From the NCBI GenBank assembly GCA_905234015.1, contig CAJOFK010000014.1:1-32662 (forward strand): a DNA stretch of 32,662 nucleotides, read 5' to 3'. The notes under the pieces were generated by a model that worked only from the letters and a program-made list of their open reading frames with translations, was not told where the DNA came from and did not search any database. This document shows positions 1 to 6,230 of the stretch, one piece after another; within the stretch, counting starts at the first letter, position 1, and every line of letters begins with the position of its first letter. A program made the position numbers and the translations under genes. This stretch comes from an uncultured Ruminococcus sp. (GTDB lineage Bacteria; Bacillota; Clostridia; Oscillospirales; Acutalibacteraceae).

Positions 1-66
1 AGTTGGGTTGGAGCTAAAAAAATAACGAGTCCAATGGACTCGTTACTTTTTTTGGCTCCCCCAACT
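1..66. repeat. Long imperfect inverted repeat around terminator and tRNA 3' end
   Basis: The first 32 bases and the reverse complement of bases 36-66 match almost base for base. They differ by one substitution, a 2-nt indel and a 1-nt indel, and are separated by only AAT. The right arm contains the 3' acceptor end of the tRNA-Asn fragment; the left arm holds a similar sequence on the other strand, ending CTA where the tRNA has CCA. The arms are visible directly. Their origin is unknown: a convergent tRNA gene cut by the window edge, or a fold-back duplication. Confidence 0.75.
23..53. terminator. Bidirectional rho-independent terminator at the tRNA end
   Basis: A perfect 10-bp stem (TAACGAGTCC/GGACTCGTTA, loop AAT) is flanked by a T7 run on the right (plus strand) and an A7 run on the left, which reads as a T run on the minus strand. 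It can therefore stop transcription in both directions. It lies immediately downstream of the minus-strand tRNA-Asn 3' end, so it is probably the host tRNA terminator. Confidence 0.8.
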
Positions 67-99
67 GGGCTCGAACCAGTGACATCATGATTAACAGTC
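53..99 (-). other. tRNA-Asn 3' half = probable prophage attachment site
   Basis: On the minus strand the sequence reads as the 3' half of a tRNA. It has an anticodon loop CTGTTAA (anticodon GTT, Asn), a TCATG anticodon-stem strand, a 5-nt variable loop, T-arm ACTGG-TTCGAGC-CCAGT, a 7-nt acceptor strand, and an encoded CCA end. Upstream of the loop the bases no longer form a good anticodon stem, and no D-arm or 5' acceptor strand exists. The identity therefore starts at the anticodon loop, a usual crossover point for tyrosine integrases. I infer this is the attachment junction left by insertion into tRNA-Asn; the intact tRNA should be past the right end, beside the integrase. Confidence 0.75.
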
Positions 100-190
100 G
101 TACGGTATTTTTATTACTTTGGCTTATTTACTGGTGTTCAGAGGCTTTTTATAATTAACCTGTAGCAACCGTGTAACAATTTTAAGAACC

Positions 191-233
191 CCGCCCCCGA
201 TAGTTGGCGCTACCGGGGGCGGAGTATTTTTTT
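191..233 (+). terminator. Strong plus-strand terminator in the left non-coding tract
   Basis: A 13-pair stem with a single A-C mismatch (CCGCCCCCGATAG / CTACCGGGGGCGG, loop TTGGCG) is followed by TATTTTTTT on the plus strand. No plus-strand gene lies upstream in the integrated form. In the excised circle the plus-strand integrase would read across attP straight into this hairpin, so it may end the integrase transcript only in the circular phage. Confidence 0.75.
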
Positions 234-502
234 AAAAGGAGTTGTTCAAATAATTCTATGATACAAAAAGGTAGTAGTGAGCGCCCTTACGTCTGAGCGC
301 TCAGCGAATTAATCGCTTTATGTGTTTAACGAGCTCGGCTGATATATAGTTTTGTCCCTTACACTCATTATAAACTGTATATCCGCCTCAGCTCGGGGAC
401 TTAAATCATTGGAATCACCTTAACCTTTACTCTACTTATATTGAATAGTCGTATATGATAACGCGGCTATAAGGAACGGGATAACCGCTGCTTATCATCG
501 TA
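234..502. other. Non-coding tract between the left terminator and the last late gene
   Basis: No credible gene was found here. On the minus strand, just past the stop of the Tad1-like gene, bases 458-497 can form an imperfect hairpin (GATAAGCAGCGG with CCGCGTTATC). A second inverted repeat, TGAGCGC/GCGCTCA, lies near 275-302 and is followed on the minus strand only by a short TTTTT. Either could be a late-operon terminator or part of an untranslated RNA. Neither has a convincing T run directly after its stem. Confidence 0.4.
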
Positions 503-874
503 TTATTTTTTATATGTTCCGAGGACATTTCTTTCAATTCTGTCCTCTACTCTCTTATTCATCCATAAAAGAGCTTCTTCGATGTGAGTGAGTGCAATCG
601 CGTTTTCTCTTGTCGCAAATTCTCCCTCCTGAAAACCTTTCAGCCTGTCGCGGACAATCTCAAGCAAATCAGTATCAAGAACGCCGTGAATAGCCTTTTC
701 ATCCTTACGAGCTCCGTCCTGAAACTGAATAACAACTGTTACAGGGTTGTCATCGTTCTCGTTTTCGGGGCAGATGATTAAATAACGATGATTTGCCCCG
801 CCTTTTCCTTTTTCATCCATAGCGGATACAGAGTTAAGTTTTTCTCTTTTCTGAATGGTGTTTAATTCTCTCAT
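503..874 (-). CDS. Tad1/Acb2-family cyclic-nucleotide sponge (putative anti-defence protein)
   Basis: This 123-aa protein matches the pattern I recall for the Acb2/Tad1 hairpin family of phage proteins. Residues 29-50 carry an HRYLI...[10 protein letters not shown] strand region. Residues 63-95 carry [13 protein letters not shown] and then a [20 protein letters not shown]-type hairpin. The helix [14 protein letters not shown] and a C-terminal VLGTYK follow, as in the family's RGVEGTH end. Known members bind cyclic (oligo)nucleotide immune signals: Tad1 sequesters the Thoeris signal gcADPR and Acb2 sequesters CBASS signals. The ligand here is not predictable from sequence. The start has AAAGGA 8 nt upstream. 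The gene is the last of the late operon, 15 nt after the endolysin. The family call is from memory of its consensus, not a search. Confidence 0.8.
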   Translation of the reverse strand: MRELNTIQKREKLNSVSAMDEKGKGGANHRYLIICPENENDDNPVTVVIQFQDGARKDEKAIHGVLDTDLLEIVRDRLKGFQEGEFATRENAIALTHIEEALLWMNKRVEDRIERNVLGTYKK

Positions 875-889
875 TTTAATAATCCTTTC

Positions 890-1756
890 TTATAAATAGT
901 ATCTCTTATTCCCTACGCCGATATAGGTCATACCCTTATATGTACCGCTCTCAATTTCGGAAATAAGCGTTACCGTGGTCCCGCCGAAGAGCTTAACATC
1001 TTTTCCAAGCTTATTATTGCTTACGGGCTGGGCGAGCACATCTCCCTTAAGCTTATAGGTGTGGAAAGCCGAAAGCCCTTTATCGTCAAGGTGCTTATTC
1101 ATAATCCACCCGGTAAAGTTACCGCTCTTGACTTTGCTCCAGCCGTAGCCGTCATCCTCGAGAAGCTGCACCTTAGCGCCTTTCTTGAGCTTTTTAAGGC
1201 ACTTTGAACTCTTCCCGACCGGATCTTTATAAGCGAGACGATATATCGCGCCGTCCTCAATCAGAGTGGCGGTCTTTTTCTTATTCTCCTCATACTCGGG
1301 ACGGATGAAGCAGTTTACCTGACGGTTATAGCGCGTCTGCTCGAGAACATAGCCGCCGTTCGTGTAGTTTGTGTTTGAGGTGTTGCCCTCAATCGTTTTG
1401 AACGAGGTCGAGTTTATAACCTCGGTAACAAGTCCGATATGAGTATGCGCGGTATGATTGCCCGAGAAATCGAAGATAACGAGGTCGCCCGGCTTAGGCG
1501 TTTCACTCCACTTGCGTTTCTGAGCCGCCATAACCGACATAACCACTCCGCAGCTTGCAACCTTCTTTCCTAAGCAGAATAAAGCCGCTGCGCCGAGCTT
1601 TTTGAATATGTACCAAATGAATACAACGCACCAGGGGTAATAGTCGCCGTGGACGTGCTGGCCGTAGTATTCGGTATTGAATATTACGTCATTGTTGCCG
1701 TCGTCCTTTGTGCCGAGGTACGACCGCGCTTTTTTAATAATCTGTTCAGCTGTCAT
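890..1756 (-). CDS. Endolysin: CHAP-type amidase/peptidase with SH3b cell-wall domain
   Basis: This is the peptidoglycan hydrolase for host lysis. Residues ~5-155 (numbered from the longer ORF start at 1765) form a CHAP/NlpC-P60-like cysteine peptidase or amidase: Cys46 in YPWCVVF, His109 in HTHIG, and Glu126/Asn128 in IEGNT. Residues ~166-232 form an SH3b domain (AIYRLA...GWSKVKSGNFTGWI). The last ~55 residues form a second small beta-rich module, probably also wall-binding. There is no signal peptide, consistent with holin-dependent export. I place the start at the second ATG (1756) because GGAG lies 9 nt upstream, whereas the ATG at 1765 abuts the GGAG. It overlaps the holin stop by 11 nt. 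Confidence 0.9.
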   Translation of the reverse strand: MTAEQIIKKARSYLGTKDDGNNDVIFNTEYYGQHVHGDYYPWCVVFIWYIFKKLGAAALFCLGKKVASCGVVMSVMAAQKRKWSETPKPGDLVIFDFSGNHTAHTHIGLVTEVINSTSFKTIEGNTSNTNYTNGGYVLEQTRYNRQVNCFIRPEYEENKKKTATLIEDGAIYRLAYKDPVGKSSKCLKKLKKGAKVQLLEDDGYGWSKVKSGNFTGWIMNKHLDDKGLSAFHTYKLKGDVLAQPVSNNKLGKDVKLFGGTTVTLISEIESGTYKGMTYIGVGNKRYYL

Positions 1757-2114
1757 TTTTTTCATCTCCGTTCACATAGTTATTGATATCCTTATTATTT
1801 TTCAAGAGATTTCTCATGTTTTCGAGAGCGTCGTCAACCCACCGGGAGAAGGTATCAAAACTGATTATTTTAGATATAAAAGAAAACTTAGTCAGAAACA
1901 TATCGTAAACGTATCGGAGCTTAATCTGCCCGGTACCGCCGCCGAGAGCCTTCTCCGCCTCGGTTACGGCATAAAGCAGCCACTCTTTAACCTTCTTATG
2001 CCGCTGCGCCTTCGGTAAGCTGAGATATGACGCTATAATCAGAATTGAAAAAGCAATAATCAGCAGCACTATAAGAATAACGTACCAGTTATTAAGTATA
2101 AATTCCATAATCAT
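1746..2114 (-). CDS. Phage holin, LL-H family
   Basis: This small membrane protein has one strong N-terminal TM segment (WYVILIVLLIIAFSILIIASYL). It is followed by the family signature WLLYAVTEAEKALGGGTGQ...KLRYVYD and an F-x2-F/VDDALENM tail, as in the LL-H holin family (Phage_holin_6_1). Holins form the lesion that lets the adjacent endolysin reach the wall. The ORF track starts at 2177, but the ATG at 2114 overlaps the upstream stop as ATGA and has GAAAGGA 4 nt upstream. It is therefore the likely, translationally coupled start, giving 122 aa. Confidence in the family is high because the GGGTGQ motif is distinctive. Confidence 0.88.
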   Translation of the reverse strand: MIMEFILNNWYVILIVLLIIAFSILIIASYLSLPKAQRHKKVKEWLLYAVTEAEKALGGGTGQIKLRYVYDMFLTKFSFISKIISFDTFSRWVDDALENMRNLLKNNKDINNYVNGDEKNDS

Positions 2115-2302
2115 TTTATCCTTTCGAAAAGTTCTTTTTTCAGAATATCCTTGCTTATATGGGAGCAGCGCAGACACTTACGGTATACCCTGCCCGGGTG
2201 GTCGAACTCGCCCTGACAATCTTCACCTTTTTTGAATAAGCCGATTTCCGCGCTTTTCTTATAACAAGCGTCGTAATCTTTAGGAGTCATAATCGCTTTC
2301 AT
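2111..2302 (-). CDS. Small cysteine-containing protein between membrane proteins and holin
   Basis: This 63-aa hydrophilic protein is of unknown function. Cys13 and Cys29, together with a CLRC pair near residues 43-46, could bind a metal. The start at 2302 has GGGAG 9 nt upstream. The stop overlaps the holin start as ATGA, and the start overlaps the upstream gene by 23 nt, so it is translated as part of the lysis cassette. No signal peptide or TM segment is visible. Confidence 0.65.
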   Translation of the reverse strand: MKAIMTPKDYDACYKKSAEIGLFKKGEDCQGEFDHPGRVYRKCLRCSHISKDILKKELFERIK

Positions 2303-2564
2303 CGTTGTTATCTCCCATATTAACCTCGACCTCGCCTAATTTAACGCTTTTGACTTTCGGTATTTTTAAGGTTAAAACTCCCGAAATAGCAATAATAAGA
2401 AGCAACACCGCGAAATTGCACCAGATTAATTCGCCCTGAACAGCGCCGCCGTTAAAGTTCACGGCCAGCGCTGCCGCGTCGAAAACAATCATATAAAGAA
2501 TTGCAAAGCATAAAGAAAGAGTTCTTGTTTTCGTTTTGCATATCCATTTCCAGAATCTTTTCAT
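2280..2564 (-). CDS. Two-TM small membrane protein (possible second holin/antiholin)
   Basis: From the start chosen here this is a ~94-aa protein with a basic N-terminus (MKRFWKWICKTKTR), TM1 (LSLCFAILYMIVFDAAALAV), a short loop, TM2 (WCNFAVLLLIIAISGVLTL) and an acidic C-terminus. I chose 2564 over 2582 because AGGAG sits 7 nt upstream. Its position next to the LL-H holin suggests a lysis role such as a second holin or antiholin, but no family motif confirms this. Confidence 0.7.
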   Translation of the reverse strand: MKRFWKWICKTKTRTLSLCFAILYMIVFDAAALAVNFNGGAVQGELIWCNFAVLLLIIAISGVLTLKIPKVKSVKLGEVEVNMGDNNDESDYDS

Positions 2565-2568
2565 CTTC

Positions 2569-2868
2569 TTACTCCTGTTCATGGGCAGAATTATTTAAAT
2601 GCTTATTCATTTTTTTTAGAGCTTTTGTAACTTCGCCATTACAACCTTGCTGTTTTAAACCGTCAAGAATTGCGTTAATACAATAACACATTAGCGCCTG
2701 TTCTTTCTGCATTGTTTTTATTTTTGAGTTGATCTTCCGGATTTCCTGCTCATGCTTTTCATCGCTGCGTTTAATATTCTCGAAAATCTTATAACCGCCG
2801 ATTATCGCTCCGACTACTGTCCCTATTGCCACAATAATCGAAGCGAGCTGAACTATGTCAACAGTCAT
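2569..2868 (-). CDS. Single-TM protein with coiled coil in the lysis cassette
   Basis: The real start is the ATG at 2868 (MTVDIVQLAS), with GAGG 8 nt upstream. The longer ORF in the track runs backwards into the tail-fibre gene. The 99-aa product has an N-terminal TM segment (ASIIVAIGTVVGAIIGGYKIF) followed by a charged helix (KRSDEKHEQEIRKINSKIK...) likely to form a coiled coil. This layout is common among small membrane proteins between tail-fibre and holin genes of Firmicutes phages. The function is unknown; a holin-accessory role is only an inference from position. Confidence 0.75.
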   Translation of the reverse strand: MTVDIVQLASIIVAIGTVVGAIIGGYKIFENIKRSDEKHEQEIRKINSKIKTMQKEQALMCYCINAILDGLKQQGCNGEVTKALKKMNKHLNNSAHEQE

Positions 2869-2887
2869 TATTCTGCCTCGCTTTCGA

Positions 2888-3928
2888 TTATGACGGAGAA
2901 TACTCATAGTGCATGGTGACGCCAGCCGGGAATGCGTTCTCTTCGATATAGATATCTCCCCATTCCGTTTCTGTTCCGGTGTAGTAAACATCGGTTAAGT
3001 GAATGCAGTCTTTAAACGCATTCGGACCGATATTTGTAACCGAGCTCGGGATAACTACACTCTGAAGCGCACAGCCTTCGAATGCGCTTTCTTCTATAGA
3101 TTCAAGAATATTCGGAATATTTATATTCCCCAGCTGAGAGCAGCCGTGGAATGCAAATTCGCCTATCGCTTCTACAGTATCAGGGATGTTAATTGAATAT
3201 AAAGCTATACAGCCATCGAAAGCATGGTCGCTAATCGTTTCCAGATTATTGCAATTTGATAAATCTACCTCTTCCAAACCATCCCACATATAGAAGGAAT
3301 ATCCTGCTATTTCCCCAACTTCTGCCGGTACAACTACGGACGTTCCGCTTCTTCCGATAAATGCAGCAAATTCCTCATCACCGCCGCCGGAGGATATCTG
3401 TTCGATTTTATCAGCATACTGACTGGTCGGCGTATTTTCCGGAACTTCAACGCCTTTATCAATAATAGCCTCGCGAATAGAAGTAAAATCCTCGTTATCC
3501 GCCTCAATTTCAGCAATAAGCTCGGCGCGGGGAGTTGCGTCGGTGCCGTCGGGAGAATCAAGGATTGCTAAATCAACGGCATTAGTCTTACCTACTACAC
3601 CGCCGTCCTTAGTCATTACTAAGAAGATTTTAACAGTTCCGGCGGTATCTGTGATGTCGAGAGTTACACCGACAGCCGCGGTATACTGCTTTTTACCCGA
3701 AAACGGCTGGGCCCCTGTTTCTTTAAGGCTAAGCGGGTATGTAAGAATACTCTCATCCGTAAGCTGTACCTTAAGCGCTACAGCACATGTCGTAATATCA
3801 ACCAGCTCGTTTATAAATTCGCCAGTTATGGCGATATTTAGCTCAGCGGTTCCGTTCTCGCCAATAAAGATTTTTTCATTTTCTGAATCTAAGGTTAAGA
3901 CCTTATTTTCTGTCATATAAAGTTTCAT
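2888..3928 (-). CDS. Tail-fibre/receptor-binding protein with C-terminal BspA-like LRR domain
   Basis: This 346-aa structural protein has an N-terminal beta-rich domain (1-125) that looks like the BppU-type baseplate attachment domain. A linker follows (TPRAELIAEIEADNEDF, then GVEVPENTPTSQYADKI, a motif frequent in Firmicutes tail proteins). From about 195 the protein carries BspA-like LRR_5 repeats (LEEVDLSNCNNLETISDHAF, YSINIPDTVEAIGEFAF, GNINIPNILESIEESAF, SVVIPSSVTNIGPNAF). The LRR end probably contacts the host surface. The start has AAAGGA 8 nt upstream. It is the most distal of three fibre-like genes and follows a small partner gene (3962-4192). Confidence 0.8.
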   Translation of the reverse strand: MKLYMTENKVLTLDSENEKIFIGENGTAELNIAITGEFINELVDITTCAVALKVQLTDESILTYPLSLKETGAQPFSGKKQYTAAVGVTLDITDTAGTVKIFLVMTKDGGVVGKTNAVDLAILDSPDGTDATPRAELIAEIEADNEDFTSIREAIIDKGVEVPENTPTSQYADKIEQISSGGGDEEFAAFIGRSGTSVVVPAEVGEIAGYSFYMWDGLEEVDLSNCNNLETISDHAFDGCIALYSINIPDTVEAIGEFAFHGCSQLGNINIPNILESIEESAFEGCALQSVVIPSSVTNIGPNAFKDCIHLTDVYYTGTETEWGDIYIEENAFPAGVTMHYEYSPS

Positions 3929-3961
3929 ATTTTTTGTCCTTTCATTTTTAATATCTACTCC

Positions 3962-4192
3962 TCACGGAGTTACTTCACTTTCAATAGGCGGTTCGGGCGG
4001 TTCAGGTCTCGGCACGTCCTTAATCGGCACTTCCTCATAGTTATCACGACTTTCGTCTTTACCAATATAAGGCGCTAGTGCAACCTCATTCTCAAAATCA
4101 TAGTAGTATTCATCGGTATCAATTTTGTGAATACACATTCCCTCGCTCGGAATAAGTTTTCTGAGTGTTACGGGAGTTGTTACTTCCTGCAT
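3962..4192 (-). CDS. Small proline-rich-tail protein, tail-fibre partner
   Basis: This 76-aa acidic protein is of unknown function. It ends in a proline-rich stretch (PRPEPPEPPIESEVTP), and a strong GAAAGGAG lies 8 nt before the ATG. It sits between two LRR-tipped fibre genes, as 5499-5732 sits between the other two, so it may be a fibre chaperone or small baseplate component. No known domain is recognised. Confidence 0.65.
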   Translation of the reverse strand: MQEVTTPVTLRKLIPSEGMCIHKIDTDEYYYDFENEVALAPYIGKDESRDNYEEVPIKDVPRPEPPEPPIESEVTP

Positions 4193-4207
4193 AATTTATT
4201 CTCCTTT

Positions 4208-5506
4208 CTAAACTAAATTCCAATTCTTATTAGTAGCAATGGCTATTTCTTCAGCGGCCAGCCTTTGAGAATTACTACCTAAATATAACGTTTTTGCTGT
4301 TTCTCCGGTTAAATCTTTTAAAGCATTCAACATACCTAACATTATTTCTACAGAGAAAATCATATTACTAAAGCCTAAATATAAAGTTGAGTTGAAGTCT
4401 TGTTCTAAATAGACTCTTCTTAATGGAGGTCCACCTAATGAATACGTTTGAATTTGATTTATAGAATTTGGAAGGTGAATTTCTTGTAATGACGCGCAAC
4501 TATCAAAAACATAGAGTCCTATAACTTCTGTTCCGTGTGGCACGACAACCGTTTTTAAATTAACGCATCCTGAAAAAGCCCTCTCATCTATTGACAAAGG
4601 AGGTTGTAAAAATTCAATACTATTTAGTGACGCATATTTGTAACATAAATATGGGTAGATTTGTAGAACGTTTAATTGTAAATTTTGAAAAGTATCTCGT
4701 GCAAGAAACTTCTGCAACTCAAAATCTCCATTTCCTCTGACGCCTAAAACACTAACACCATTTCTTATATTCTCAGGCTGAATATTACTGTCAATCTCAG
4801 CAGTAACACCATTAACCGTCACTGCCGCTAAACCTACATTATCGCCTGTAGGTCTTATAGTTTGCTGTTGAGTTGTAGGTGTAACAGGGTCGGGAGTTTC
4901 AAGCGGAGGGACTCTGTTATTTAATTCCCTAATAGTGTCAGCCTGTAAAGCATTTTCAGCTTCAAGGTTAGATACTTCGCCCTCAAGCTCTCCAACCTGT
5001 GTGTTTAAGCCGCTGATTTCGCTGTTTTTTTCAGATATTGTTTGGTCTTTAGCCAGAACCTCAGCGGTCAACTCTGCTTTGTCCTCAGTTAAATCTGCAA
5101 CCTGCGCCCTCAAATCAGCAATAATTTCGTCAAACTCTGCCCTCGGAGTTAACGGTTTAAGGGTTTTCGTAGGTTCTTTGACGTTGATTTCCTGCTCGTT
5201 AGTACTGCCGATAACGTTTCCGTTATGCGTTATAATCATCATTAACTTTACAACCTGCGCCGCTTCCGTAAGGTCATTCGTAATTAAAAATGAAGCTTTA
5301 CCTTCGGCTGTCGGTATGTTGTAAGGCAGGTAGTCACCGTTCGGCAGGATAGCTCTTAACTCTACGTTGCAATCCTTGCGCGGATATTCGTCAATTTTAT
5401 CAGGAAAGATCATAAAAATTGTTGTTATTAAGTTGTCATTTCGATAGACAACATCATCCATACATAAGTCTATATGACGGCTGTTTTTAAGTGTCAGCTT
5501 ATTCAT
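4208..5506 (-). CDS. Tail-fibre protein: attachment domain, coiled coil, LRR tip
   Basis: This is a 432-aa protein. Residues 1-115 form a beta-rich BppU-like attachment domain. Residues ~118-200 form a heptad-rich coiled coil (DLRAQVADLTEDKAELTAEV...), probably trimeric. Residues ~212-262 carry the TQQQTIRPTGDNVGL-AVTVNGV-NIQPENIRNGVSVLGVRG module typical of Firmicutes tail fibres. The C-terminus carries BspA-like LRR units (SIDERAFSGCVNLKTVVVPHG, LYVFDSCASLQEIHLPNS). The DNA of this last part (about 4208-4700) looks clearly more AT-rich than the first half, consistent with a swapped receptor-binding tip. The start is preceded by GAGGTG and overlaps the upstream stop. Confidence 0.8.
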   Translation of the reverse strand: MNKLTLKNSRHIDLCMDDVVYRNDNLITTIFMIFPDKIDEYPRKDCNVELRAILPNGDYLPYNIPTAEGKASFLITNDLTEAAQVVKLMMIITHNGNVIGSTNEQEINVKEPTKTLKPLTPRAEFDEIIADLRAQVADLTEDKAELTAEVLAKDQTISEKNSEISGLNTQVGELEGEVSNLEAENALQADTIRELNNRVPPLETPDPVTPTTQQQTIRPTGDNVGLAAVTVNGVTAEIDSNIQPENIRNGVSVLGVRGNGDFELQKFLARDTFQNLQLNVLQIYPYLCYKYASLNSIEFLQPPLSIDERAFSGCVNLKTVVVPHGTEVIGLYVFDSCASLQEIHLPNSINQIQTYSLGGPPLRRVYLEQDFNSTLYLGFSNMIFSVEIMLGMLNALKDLTGETAKTLYLGSNSQRLAAEEIAIATNKNWNLV

Positions 5507-5732
5507 CCTGCACCTCTATCCAGTCTTGCACTATCACATTATCATTAAGAGAATAATAAGGGTGATACTGCTTAGACCTGTCTGTCGGGTAAGGCTTACG
5601 CTCTAAGCGGTAGTAACCGTATTCGTTATAGAGCGATTCATCATTCGTGAAAACATCCTCGCCGTTAATTCTGAGAGGTCGAGGAGCGGGAGCTATTTTA
5701 CTCTCCGAAATCAATTCATAAAATCTTGTCAT
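5499..5732 (-). CDS. Small tail-associated protein
   Basis: This 77-aa protein begins MTRFYELISESKIAPAP and is rich in Tyr (NEYGYYRLERKPYP...HPYYS). The pattern resembles short proteins that accompany tail-fibre genes in Firmicutes phages (an N-terminal 'Y-x-L-I...A-P' strand and a 'GYY-L-KPYP' segment), but I cannot name the family. AAGGAG lies 7 nt upstream of the ATG. The stop overlaps the start of the next fibre gene by 8 nt, so the two are likely co-translated. Confidence 0.7.
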   Translation of the reverse strand: MTRFYELISESKIAPAPRPLRINGEDVFTNDESLYNEYGYYRLERKPYPTDRSKQYHPYYSLNDNVIVQDWIEVQDE

Positions 5733-5742
5733 TTTATTCTCC

Positions 5743-6228
5743 TTAAATCACCTTAAAGTAGTAATCGAGTAAATCTGTTGCGGCTTGAACCATAATTTCA
5801 GTTTCCTGCGGTTCGCCTTCGTCAACGTTCGGGTAAGGTTCTCCGCCGTTTGCTATATTGTTGATAATCGGGAAATAAGCTTCGCTGTTTTCATCAAAAA
5901 ATTCAAAGTAATCGTGCCCTGAAACGTACCACGTTTCTCCTTCATACTCAAATGTTTTAAATCCGTAATCGATCGTGTAATATGAATCGCCATTAAAATA
6001 ACAGTTAGTTTCTTCTCTTGAAACTATAATCGGACCGTACCAAGCGTTAACAGCATATCCGCTGTCATAATGGACTACTCCTGCGATTGCAAAACCAGTG
6101 TTTGTTTTAGTGTAAGTTCTGGTGTTAATTAAACAAATCTGAGTTCCTGCTTCGTAACATTCAAGCTCTGTGCGAACATCACCGCCGCCGCTCTGAGCAT
6201 TCGCAATTAATAATCTACGTCTTTTCAT
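5743..6228 (-). CDS. Hypothetical tail-region protein
   Basis: This 161-aa, aromatic- and acid-rich protein (many Tyr, Phe, Glu) has a short basic N-terminus (MKRRRLLIANAQSGGGD). No TM segment or catalytic motif is seen. It lies 2 nt after the first fibre gene with GGGAGC 6 nt before its ATG. Position and composition suggest a small virion protein, perhaps a fibre cap or baseplate component, but no family is recognised. Confidence 0.65.
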   Translation of the reverse strand: MKRRRLLIANAQSGGGDVRTELECYEAGTQICLINTRTYTKTNTGFAIAGVVHYDSGYAVNAWYGPIIVSREETNCYFNGDSYYTIDYGFKTFEYEGETWYVSGHDYFEFFDENSEAYFPIINNIANGGEPYPNVDEGEPQETEIMVQAATDLLDYYFKVI

Positions 6229-6230
6229 AG

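Noticed and set aside
1-16. End of a second plus-strand tRNA at the window edge
   Set aside because: It resembles the acceptor end of the tRNA fragment but ends CTA rather than CCA, and only 16 bases are visible, so I report it only as an inverted repeat.
100-502. CRISPR array or riboswitch in the left non-coding tract
   Set aside because: There are no regularly spaced repeats and no aptamer-like conserved core; only simple hairpins.
584-781. 65-aa plus-strand ORF
   Set aside because: It is antisense to the well-supported Tad1-like gene, has no ribosome site and no family likeness.
3543-3920. 125-aa plus-strand ORF
   Set aside because: It lies entirely opposite the LRR fibre gene; the Ser/Val/Pro-rich product looks like a shadow of codon bias.
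4935-5324. 129-aa plus-strand ORF
   Set aside because: It is a shadow of the coiled-coil part of the fibre gene; no ribosome site.
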